This document shows, piece by piece, positions 1-5,669 of a DNA stretch of 10,091 nt. Source of the DNA: Candidatus Poseidoniaceae archaeon (GTDB taxonomy: Archaea > Thermoplasmatota > Poseidoniia > Poseidoniales > Poseidoniaceae); NCBI GenBank assembly GCA_013330285.1, contig DUIP01000053.1, forward strand, positions 1 through 10,091, read 5' to 3'. The position numbers and the translations under genes are program-made. How positions within the stretch are numbered: position 1 is the stretch's first letter; every line of letters starts with the position of its first letter. The notes under the pieces were generated by a model. The model saw only the letters and a list, made by a program, of their open reading frames with translations. It was not told the DNA's origin and searched no databases.

Positions 1-632
1 CCGTTGCCACTTCCGCTTCCGTTTCCAGAGGAATTGTTGGTTTGATTCGCCCACCAAGCAGCCAAATCTGGTTCAAATTCTACATCAAGCAAGAGGGTAT
101 CTTCGACCGATCCTCCGTTGGTGATGTCGATGTTGAACGTCGTGGTTTGACCTGCTTCCATCTCGGCAAGAGCACTCCCCATGGTTTCAAAGCCAATCAG
201 CGGAGAATAGGTTGGTGCCACGCTGACATAGACTGTGATGATCGAAGTGATGTTTTGATTTGGTTCTGTGACGTGAATATCAAACGAGCCGCTTTCAGAT
301 GGCACGGCACCTGTCGACAATTGAACGATGATTGTGGTGTTCTTACTCCACGTTGGGAACACATTTTCGACCACAGGTTCTGCTGCATTGATGGTCCAAA
401 CTGATGAGAGGGTGCCAGAATCAATAGTCACATTGTACGATTGGATGGCAGATCCGTTGTTTTCGATGTTCAATGAAACATTGGCTGAGTGGCCCGGTTG
501 AAGGACCACATGATGGGTATCGACATCGAGAAGGATGGCGCTGTGTGCGGCAGCAGGTATGGCCAGTGGTGAAAGACTCGCAAACAGCAAGACAAGTACG
601 AAGGCCACGGCACGAACTGGACGAGACGACAT
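1..632 (-). CDS. Secreted Ig-like/NEW3-type beta-sandwich protein, N-terminal part
   Basis: This is an exported protein of unknown function; only its first 210 codons are in the window and it continues past base 1. The ATG at 632 is the first start after an in-frame TGA. Residues 1-29 form a clear Sec signal peptide: MSSR with two early Arg, a hydrophobic core (AVAFVLVLLFASL), then a small-residue cleavage region PAAA. The mature part begins with a beta-rich segment (QPGHSANVSLNIENNGS near residues 45-61) resembling NEW3/CARDB-like domains of extracellular proteins. A second similar unit (EAGQTTTFNIDITNGGS) follows near residue 160. N-X-S/T sequons are frequent (NVS, NGS, NVT, NTT, NIT, NQT, NSS), suggesting glycosylation. 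The last visible residues are a low-complexity Asn/Gly/Ser linker, so further domains probably follow. It lies 90 bp downstream of metK on the same strand. The family call is by pattern only. Confidence 0.85.
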   Translation of the reverse strand, partial: MSSRPVRAVAFVLVLLFASLSPLAIPAAAHSAILLDVDTHHVVLQPGHSANVSLNIENNGSAIQSYNVTIDSGTLSSVWTINAAEPVVENVFPTWSKNTTIIVQLSTGAVPSESGSFDIHVTEPNQNITSIITVYVSVAPTYSPLIGFETMGSALAEMEAGQTTTFNIDITNGGSVEDTLLLDVEFEPDLAAWWANQTNNSSGNGSGSGN

Positions 633-654
633 AAGACCAAGTCAAGCCACCATG

Positions 655-660
655 ACATAC
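655..660 (-). promoter_or_regulatory. Weak TATA-like element before the secreted-protein gene
   Basis: The minus strand reads GTATGT here, centred about 25 bp upstream of the ATG at 632. That is the spacing expected for an archaeal leaderless transcript. The match to a TATA box is weak, and the gene could instead be read through from metK. No Shine-Dalgarno motif is seen before the ATG. Confidence 0.25.
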
Positions 661-673
661 CTCTTGAGTGAAT

Positions 674-688
674 CGGCCCTACGGGCCG
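674..688. repeat. GC-rich perfect inverted repeat between metK and the secreted-protein gene
   Basis: CGGCCC and GGGCCG form a perfect 6-bp stem with a TAC loop, in the 90-bp gap downstream of the metK stop. It could fold in the metK 3' end as an RNA processing or stability element. No U-run follows on the minus strand, so it is not a classical intrinsic terminator. Confidence 0.5.
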
Positions 689-722
689 TGGGAGATTGTG
701 TTTGCTTTGAGAGAATCTTGCC

Positions 723-1958
723 TCATTGAAGCAAGCGAAGTCGAGCCTCGTCCAATGTTTCCCATGGGAATGATCCATCATCACCGGGCACTCGACCAAA
801 GTGGCCACCTGCAGCGGTTACTGAGTAAATTGGCTTGAGCAGATCGAGGTCATTTGCAATTGCACCAGGGCGGAAGTCGAACACGTTCTTGACCCGCTTT
901 GAGATTTCACTCGAAGAAAGCGAGGATGTTCCAAAAGTCTCGACGCGAACGCTGACCGGTTCCGCGACACCAATCACGTAAGCGAGTTGGATTTCACAAC
1001 GGTCTGCCAATCCTGCTGCAACAACGTGCTTTGCTGCCCATCGGGCTGCGTATGCGGCTGAACGATCAACCTTTGATGGGTCTTTTCCAGAAAAAGCACC
1101 TCCACCGTGGCGGCCCATGCCCCCATATGTGTCAACAATGATTTTTCGTCCAGTCAATCCTGCATCGGCATATGGACCTCCGGGGTCTGCAAATCGGCCA
1201 GTTCCGTTCACGACTAAGATGCAATCATCATCGAGAAGTTCTTGAGGAATTGCGTAGTTGACGACATGTTCCTTCACTTGATTTCGAACATGTTCAAGTT
1301 CCTTTTCGACCGACCCTCCGAATTGTTCCTTGAGTTCTTTGTCGTGTTGAATCGCAATAATCACGGTGTGCACTCGTGAAACCTTACCGGCTTCGTCGTA
1401 TTCCACAGTGACTTGTGACTTTCCGTCAGGGCGAGCCCAAGGAAGGATGCCTTGTTCCCTGACCGCAGTGAGGCGACGCGTGAGTCGCTGCGAGAGTGCA
1501 GCAGCGAGGGGAAAGTACCGGCCATGAAGATCAGCATAAGCCTCGGTTTCTGTGCAGGCATAGCCAAACATCAGGCCTTGGTCACCTGCGCCCTGAGACA
1601 ACCCATCTTTGTTGACGCCTTGAGCGATGTTGGAGGATTGTGTTGTGATGTGGACTTGAACTTCGGTCCATGTCGGTGAGGCGGCATCCATGCCGATGTC
1701 ATGGTTGTTGTACCCCACATCGAGGGCTGCTTTGCGAGCAACTGCTTCGTAATTCGGAGCATCGCCATTGAGCGAAACTTCGCCAGCCAGAACAATGAGT
1801 CCAATGTTTTCCTTTCCCTTGACACATGTTTCAACAGCGACTCTTGCGTTTGAATCAACGGCCAAACAGGCGTCAACAATAGCGTCAGAAATCGTGTCAC
1901 AAAGCTTGTCAGGGTGGCCGCGTGTCACGGATTCGGAGGAGAACAGGTCATCAGTCAT
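723..1958 (-). CDS. metK: S-adenosylmethionine synthetase, bacterial-type MetK
   Basis: This cytosolic enzyme makes S-adenosylmethionine from methionine and ATP, releasing phosphate and diphosphate. The 411 residues show the full bacterial/eukaryotic MAT signature. GHPDK is at 14-18 with the catalytic His15 and Asp17. The signature GAGDQGLMFGYA is at 123-134. KSQVT has Lys180, and GRKIIVDTYGG has Arg271/Lys272. The glycine-rich GGGAFSGKDPSKVDRS at 285-300 has Lys292, Lys296 and Asp298. These match the active-site residues of E. coli MetK (384 aa), so it should be active. The usual NPTGRF motif reads NGTGRF at 251-256. The ATG at 1958 follows an in-frame TGA and gives the normal N-terminus. 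A TATA-like hexamer lies about 26 bp upstream, suggesting a leaderless mRNA. Most archaea carry a separate, highly divergent MAT family, so a bacterial-type enzyme beside an archaeal-type aspS suggests transfer. It is divergent from aspS. Confidence 0.97.
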   Translation of the reverse strand: MTDDLFSSESVTRGHPDKLCDTISDAIVDACLAVDSNARVAVETCVKGKENIGLIVLAGEVSLNGDAPNYEAVARKAALDVGYNNHDIGMDAASPTWTEVQVHITTQSSNIAQGVNKDGLSQGAGDQGLMFGYACTETEAYADLHGRYFPLAAALSQRLTRRLTAVREQGILPWARPDGKSQVTVEYDEAGKVSRVHTVIIAIQHDKELKEQFGGSVEKELEHVRNQVKEHVVNYAIPQELLDDDCILVVNGTGRFADPGGPYADAGLTGRKIIVDTYGGMGRHGGGAFSGKDPSKVDRSAAYAARWAAKHVVAAGLADRCEIQLAYVIGVAEPVSVRVETFGTSSLSSSEISKRVKNVFDFRPGAIANDLDLLKPIYSVTAAGGHFGRVPGDDGSFPWETLDEARLRLLQ

Positions 1959-1980
1959 GCAACGCCGCCCCGAACATCAG

Positions 1981-1986
1981 TATATG
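1981..1986 (-). promoter_or_regulatory. TATA-box candidate for metK
   Basis: The minus strand reads CATATA, centred 25-26 bp upstream of the metK ATG. This spacing puts transcription start at or next to the start codon, as in archaeal leaderless genes. There is no Shine-Dalgarno motif between it and the ATG. The assignment rests on sequence and spacing only. Confidence 0.55.
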
Positions 1987-2012
1987 AATCCAACGCTTAT
2001 TCAGATGTAAAG

Positions 2013-2031
2013 ATATTCCTAATAAGAATAT
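2013..2031. promoter_or_regulatory. 19-bp near-perfect palindrome in the metK/aspS divergent spacer
   Basis: ATATTC and GAATAT are perfect 6-bp arms, and the inner TA/TA also pairs. The only break in symmetry apart from the central base is C2019/A2025. The right arm runs into an AATATATT TATA-like block, so a bound protein could compete with TBP. AT-rich palindromes can arise by chance, so an operator role is inferred. Confidence 0.45.
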
Positions 2032-2034
2032 ATT
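2027..2034 (+). promoter_or_regulatory. TATA-box candidate for aspS
   Basis: AATATATT is the strongest TATA-like run in the spacer. A start site about 25 bp downstream would lie near 2053-2060, giving a leader of roughly 60 nt before the preferred aspS ATG at 2118. An alternative is the AATTATA run at 2039-2045. Because AATATATT is itself palindromic, orientation cannot be read from it. Confidence 0.4.
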
Positions 2035-2060
2035 GTCGAATTATACCCGATGGAGGATGC

Positions 2061-2077
2061 CAACTCGCTGCGAGTTG
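2061..2077. promoter_or_regulatory. 17-bp perfect palindrome in the aspS leader
   Basis: CAACTCGC and GCGAGTTG are perfect 8-bp arms around one central T. The element sits 41 bp before the preferred aspS ATG and just past the inferred transcription start, where archaeal repressors often bind. It could equally form a short hairpin in the RNA with a 3-nt loop (CTG). Its role is inferred. Confidence 0.5.
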
Positions 2078-2117
2078 AAACGAATGGTTGATGTTCTCCG
2101 TGCTCTGCCACCGTACC

Positions 2118-3524
2118 ATGACCACATGGGTACCGACCTCTTATCGAACGCATACTTTGGGCCAAATTCAAGCGCTTGGTGCCGATTTGGTCGATCAAGA
2201 AGTCACCGTTGCAGGCTTCATGGAAGCCAATCGGGGCAAAGGAGCAATTTGTTTTGTTGACCTACGAGACGGAACGGGTACGACTCAGATTTTCTTGAAG
2301 AAGGACAACATCGGTGAAGAACCCCTCGACATGGTGCAACGAATGACGCGCGAGTCCACATTACAATTCACTGGTATAGTTTCCCAGAAGCGCCCACCAA
2401 AGACCAAGGAAGGCGAACCAACACCTCCGCCTGCATACGAAGTGGTCGCCACCTCTGTCGAGGTCATCGCACGGGCAGAAGCACCGCTGCCACTTGGCGT
2501 GACGGACACCGTTCACGTCGCCCTTGACACACGTCTTGACAACCGCTTCTTGGATCTTCGCCGAGCCCAGATCAGCGCCATGTTCAAACTTCGGGGCAAA
2601 GTTCTGCAATACGGTCGTGAAGCACTGATTTCAGAAGGGTTCTTTGAAACTCACACGCCGAAGATTGTGGCAACTGCCACTGAGGGTGGAACGGATTTGT
2701 TCCCGATGATGTATTTTGACACACCTGCCTTCCTCAACCAATCTCCGCAATTGTTCAAGCAACTTTGCATGTCAGGTGGACTCGAACGCGTGTTCGAAGT
2801 TGGACCAGCATTTAGGGCGGAAAAACACGACACATATCGACATTTAAACGAATTCATTTCCTTCGATATCGAATGCTCTTGGGCAAACGATGAAGACGTC
2901 ATGGGTGTGCTCGAACGAATGATTCATCACATCTGGAAATCAATCACCGAAGATGAAGAATCGATCGCTCATATCGACACAATCAACGCGTACAGAGCGA
3001 CACAAGACGAAGAACCAATCGAAGTGATTGTGCCAGAGTTACCATTCCCTCGCCTTTCATATTGTGATGCTATTGCAACCATCAAAGCAAAAGGTGGATC
3101 CATTGAGTGGGGCGACGATATCGATGCTGAAAACTCGGATTTGTTAGCTGAAGATCTCCCTCAATTCTACTTCCTGCCTCGCTGGCCAATGGACCTTAAA
3201 CCGTTCTACATTCACCATGTTGAAGGTGAAGACGGAAGCACTGGCAAGCAACTGAGCCGTGGCTTTGATCTTAATTTCGGTCGCGACGAATTGACCTCTG
3301 GTGGACAACGTGAACACCGAATGGATGTGTTGATTGAGAACCTCAAGGGAATGGACTTGGACCCCGAAGAATTTGAATTCTACGTGGCCGGATTCCGTCA
3401 CGGCGTTCCACCACACGCTGGTTGGGGTCTGGGAGTTGAGCGGATTTTGATGAAATTGACCGGCGCGAAAAACGTTCGAGAAACAGTTCTGTTCCCTCGC
3501 GACCGACGTCGCGTAAGCCCCTGA
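2118..3524 (+). CDS. aspS: Aspartyl-tRNA synthetase, archaeal type
   Basis: This class IIb synthetase charges tRNA with aspartate. An N-terminal OB-fold anticodon-binding domain covers about residues 10-125, and the catalytic domain fills the rest. LDTRLDNRFLDLRR, HTPKIVATATEGGTDLFP and QSPQLFKQ match archaeal/eukaryotic AspRS. Motif 2 is FRAEKHDTYRHLNE from residue 232, and motif 3 runs from GWGLGVER (435-442) to PRDRR near the end. There is no GAD insert, so it is not the usual bacterial AspRS. I chose the ATG at 2118 (468 aa) because archaeal homologues begin just before an RTH motif, here at residues 10-12. Starts at 2088 (TTG) or 2091 (ATG) add about ten residues with no family resemblance. 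A Pro/Lys-rich loop at about 89-106 is longer than usual. The residues at 34-36 are F-M-E where some tRNA-Asp-specific archaeal enzymes have W-V-W, so specificity is open. The GST gene starts 45 bp downstream. Confidence 0.95.
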   Translation: MTTWVPTSYRTHTLGQIQALGADLVDQEVTVAGFMEANRGKGAICFVDLRDGTGTTQIFLKKDNIGEEPLDMVQRMTRESTLQFTGIVSQKRPPKTKEGEPTPPPAYEVVATSVEVIARAEAPLPLGVTDTVHVALDTRLDNRFLDLRRAQISAMFKLRGKVLQYGREALISEGFFETHTPKIVATATEGGTDLFPMMYFDTPAFLNQSPQLFKQLCMSGGLERVFEVGPAFRAEKHDTYRHLNEFISFDIECSWANDEDVMGVLERMIHHIWKSITEDEESIAHIDTINAYRATQDEEPIEVIVPELPFPRLSYCDAIATIKAKGGSIEWGDDIDAENSDLLAEDLPQFYFLPRWPMDLKPFYIHHVEGEDGSTGKQLSRGFDLNFGRDELTSGGQREHRMDVLIENLKGMDLDPEEFEFYVAGFRHGVPPHAGWGLGVERILMKLTGAKNVRETVLFPRDRRRVSP

Positions 3525-3569
3525 TGGTGAGGCAGAAGCGTTCATCAACCGTCGTTCTGAGCCGAGGGC

Positions 3570-4235
3570 ATGCACGAACTGATTTACTTCGAATCGCCAG
3601 GATACGCCGAACCCACACGACTTTGCCTCGAGATATCTCAGGTGTCATGGAAAAACACAACCGTAGACTGGGATGGTTTCCAAGAACTAAAGGACAGCGG
3701 CGAGCTTCCATATGGCTATCTTCCAATTCTTAAAACGCCGCAAGGCACACTTGCGGAATCAAACGCCCTCATGCGGTATGCAGCTGCATTAGCAGGTCTT
3801 GAGCCTGAAGATTTGTACCTACGTGGTAAAGTCGACGAGATATTGGAACTGATTCAAGGATGGCGGGCTTCGTTCACCCCTACATTTTACATCGAAGATC
3901 TTGATGAAAAAATTGCAGCTCGCAAAGCACTGTTTGCAGAGGGCGCAAAAATCGATGTTGGCCTCAAAGATTTAGAATCGCTCATAGAAGCATCATCAAC
4001 TGGTTGGATTGCAGACACTGAAGACATGACATTGGCAGATGTTAAGGCATTTCTCAACACCTTCATGATGTTCTCGGGACAATTCGATGGCATCGATGCG
4101 TCGATGTTGAAGCCATACCCCATGTTGATGAAATATCATGATCATATGGCCAACGATGCTCGTGTCAAAGCGTACTATGACCGCGATGATGAAATTCGGT
4201 GGGTCTACAAGCCCAATGCATTTAACGAAGCTTAA
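3570..4235 (+). CDS. Glutathione S-transferase family protein
   Basis: This 221-residue protein has the canonical cytosolic GST fold order. A thioredoxin-like N-domain (about 1-78) is followed by an all-helical C-domain (about 85-210). Tyr6 in LIYFESPGYAEP is placed like the catalytic Tyr of the Sigma/Mu/Alpha-type enzymes. Pro52 in GYLPIL is the expected cis-proline, and Glu63-Ser64 in the LAES motif is the gamma-glutamyl-binding pair. The helix-capping box T-L-A-D at 154-157 and the late YPMLMKYHDHMANDARVKAYY region are also typical. Known members conjugate or reduce with glutathione; the substrate here cannot be told. The gene follows aspS by 45 bp and has no convincing TATA of its own, so it is probably cotranscribed. 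A GST with an intact glutathione site is unexpected in an archaeon, since most lack glutathione; transfer or use of another thiol is possible. The ATG is preceded by GAGGG, but only one base away. Confidence 0.92.
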   Translation: MHELIYFESPGYAEPTRLCLEISQVSWKNTTVDWDGFQELKDSGELPYGYLPILKTPQGTLAESNALMRYAAALAGLEPEDLYLRGKVDEILELIQGWRASFTPTFYIEDLDEKIAARKALFAEGAKIDVGLKDLESLIEASSTGWIADTEDMTLADVKAFLNTFMMFSGQFDGIDASMLKPYPMLMKYHDHMANDARVKAYYDRDDEIRWVYKPNAFNEA

Positions 4236-4254
4236 CGTTCAAATGTGGGATTTG

Positions 4255-4282
4255 AGTTCAATTTTCAAGTTGAAATTGAATT
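4255..4282. terminator. Inverted repeat between convergent GST and zinc-ribbon genes
   Basis: TTCAATTT (4257-4264) and AAATTGAA (4273-4280) form a perfect 8-bp stem with an 8-nt loop. A G-T wobble and one A-T pair extend the stem outward. It begins 19 bp after the GST stop and overlaps the last codons of the zinc-ribbon gene. On the plus strand T-runs follow (for example 4297-4302), the kind of signal used by archaeal RNA polymerase. A bidirectional terminator is the simplest reading. Confidence 0.45.
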
Positions 4283-4531
4283 GACTTTTGGGCATTTTTT
4301 ACATGCCTTCTTCTTTTTCTTCTTGATTTTACCACAACACTTTGATTTCATTTTTTTAGATTTCTTTCCGCATTGATTGCCACATCCACCAGCAGATGCA
4401 TGATCGGCAAGTTCGACAATGGATAGATTCGGATCGAGTAAATTGGAGCTATGCCAGCCACAATAAGGGCACGCAACCCATGTGTTCTGCAATTCTGCAG
4501 AGCAAACAACGCATGCCCTCAGATTCTGCAT
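4265..4531 (-). CDS. Small zinc-ribbon protein with Lys/Cys-rich tail
   Basis: I do not recognise this 88-residue protein as a named family. Residues 1-30 form a zinc ribbon: C7-V-V-C10 and C21-P-Y-C24-G, the two CxxC knuckles of a four-Cys zinc site. Residues 31-48 are an ordinary linker. Residues 50-82 are a strongly biased tail with Cys at 50, 54, 65, 66, 77 and 80, and 16 Lys among 27 residues from 56 to 82, including six in a row at 70-75. It ends in ACKKCPK. The tail could bind metal, nucleic acid or membrane phosphates. There is no signal peptide or membrane segment. It converges on the GST gene and is divergent from hemH across a 111-bp spacer containing a palindrome. A TTTTTA run centred about 27 bp upstream of the ATG is a possible TATA element. 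Intact knuckles and a clean frame argue for a real gene; its function is unknown. Confidence 0.8.
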   Translation of the reverse strand: MQNLRACVVCSAELQNTWVACPYCGWHSSNLLDPNLSIVELADHASAGGCGNQCGKKSKKMKSKCCGKIKKKKKKACKKCPKVNSIST

Positions 4532-4543
4532 GCATATTGCTAA

Positions 4544-4559
4544 TTTAGGGGGCCCTAAA
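4544..4559. promoter_or_regulatory. 16-bp palindrome in the zinc-ribbon/hemH spacer, operator candidate
   Basis: TTTAGGG and CCCTAAA are perfect 7-bp arms separated by GG. The element overlaps the TTTTTA run that is the best TATA candidate for the zinc-ribbon gene, so a bound protein would block that promoter. It ends 83 bp before the hemH ATG. The TTAGG/CCTAA half-sites recall DtxR/IdeR iron-repressor boxes, but those have a wider spacing. The regulator is not known. Confidence 0.45.
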
Positions 4560-4613
4560 AACTAATCGCCAAGATTCCATCAGCCAACCTCAAGATGAAG
4601 GATGTAACAAATC

Positions 4614-4619
4614 ATTAAA
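4614..4619 (+). promoter_or_regulatory. TATA-like element for hemH
   Basis: ATTAAA is centred about 26-27 bp upstream of the hemH ATG, the same spacing as the metK element, and fits a leaderless archaeal promoter. The GGAAGG directly before the ATG is only one base away, too close to act as a standard Shine-Dalgarno. Confidence 0.45.
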
Positions 4620-4642
4620 CGCAAAGCAAATCAGCGGAAGGC

Positions 4643-5668
4643 ATGGGTCAGCGTGGCGTACTTCTCATCAATGTGGGTACCCCGGATGAACCGACTGTGT
4701 CGTCCATTCGTACATACCTTCGAGAGTTCCTATTGGACCCGGACGTCATCGATATTCCTGCACCACTCCGTCATTTGTTGGTTCGAGGCATTATCCTTAG
4801 AACCCGACCGAAAAAAATTGCTCCGTTGTACCAAAAAATATGGATGGAAGATGGCTCCCCCCTGAGGGTGTATTCACAACGAATCACAGATCAACTCAAC
4901 AACACATCTGAAGAACTTGCATTTGAATTTGCCATGCGGTACGGCAATCCAAGCATCGAATCAGGTTTGGAAAAATTGCGTGAAAAAGGTGTAGAGGAAT
5001 TGCTTTTGTTCCCAATGTTTCCCCACTATGCGCAAGCGACAACCGAATCATCCCTCAAGCATGCGTACAAGATGCTTGAAGCGATGAATTGGTCGCCAAA
5101 AATCATCGAAGCAGGGCACTTCGAGAATCACCCATCCTACATTCAACCCCTTTCGAATACGATCAAGCCACACCTCAGTGATGATGTGCACATCTTATTT
5201 TCCTACCACGGTCTACCAGTTTCACATGTCAAAAGAATCGACCCTTCCAAAAAGCATTGTCAAAAGGTTGAAAATTGCTGTGAAATTTCATGCGATGCGA
5301 ATAAGAAATGCTATGCCCATCAATGCACTATGACCACTTTTGAAGTGATCAAGAACCTTCAGTTAGAACCTCATCAATGGTCGATCAGCTACCAAAGCAG
5401 GCTTGGGCCTGTGCAATGGCTCACGCCATCGACCACTGACAAGGTCACAGAATTGTTCAATCGTGGTGTTCGCAATTTGGTGATCATCGCTCCCGCCTTC
5501 CTAGCCGATGGTCTTGAAACATTAGAGGAACTTGACATCGGGATACGGGAGCAATTCATGGAATTAGGCGGGGAACACTTTGAAGTGATTCGTTGTTTAA
5601 ACGATGACCAAGAATGGATTGAAGGTATGAGTTCGATTGTTTCTGAAAAATTTCAACTGCTGAATTAA
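4643..5668 (+). CDS. hemH: Ferrochelatase with internal Cys-rich ([2Fe-2S]-type) segment
   Basis: This enzyme inserts ferrous iron into protoporphyrin IX, the last step of protoheme synthesis. The 341 residues start in typical fashion (GVLLINVGTPDEP, 5-17). LFSYHGLPVSHVKR at 185-198 carries the metal-site His189. SYQSRLGPVQWLTP lies at 249-262. Glu292 in the LETLEELD stretch matches the second essential acidic residue of the family. Between these sits a Cys-rich segment at 203-228 with Cys206, 212, 213, 217, 223 and 228. This corresponds to the internal [2Fe-2S]-binding segment described for some bacterial ferrochelatases, such as the Bdellovibrio type, and the surrounding sequence resembles Bacteroidetes-like enzymes. 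No membrane anchor is seen. The stop codon lies one base from that of hemY, which converges on it. The gene is divergent from the Lys/Cys-tailed zinc-ribbon gene. Cluster binding is inferred from the cysteine pattern. Confidence 0.95.
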   Translation: MGQRGVLLINVGTPDEPTVSSIRTYLREFLLDPDVIDIPAPLRHLLVRGIILRTRPKKIAPLYQKIWMEDGSPLRVYSQRITDQLNNTSEELAFEFAMRYGNPSIESGLEKLREKGVEELLLFPMFPHYAQATTESSLKHAYKMLEAMNWSPKIIEAGHFENHPSYIQPLSNTIKPHLSDDVHILFSYHGLPVSHVKRIDPSKKHCQKVENCCEISCDANKKCYAHQCTMTTFEVIKNLQLEPHQWSISYQSRLGPVQWLTPSTTDKVTELFNRGVRNLVIIAPAFLADGLETLEELDIGIREQFMELGGEHFEVIRCLNDDQEWIEGMSSIVSEKFQLLN

Positions 5669-5669
5669 C

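Noticed and set aside
470..808. Minus-strand 112-codon open frame spanning the end of metK and the start of the secreted-protein gene
   Set aside because: It overlaps two well-supported genes in another frame and its translation (Trp/Cys/His-rich) has no family resemblance. It is a shadow frame.
1571..1900. Minus-strand 109-codon frame inside metK
   Set aside because: It is an alternative frame within a fully conserved metK with no independent start signal, so it is a shadow.
2088..2117. Upstream starts for aspS (TTG at 2088, ATG at 2091)
   Set aside because: The extra ten residues do not resemble the family, while the ATG at 2118 gives the usual short lead into the RTH motif. A start at 2091 cannot be fully excluded.
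2033..2260. Open frame with a TTG start, preceding and overlapping aspS, with GGAGG and an ATG nearby
   Set aside because: It runs out of frame into the conserved AspRS N-terminus and its sequence is not protein-like. The GGAGG at 2052-2056 touches the next ATG directly, so it is no useful ribosome site.
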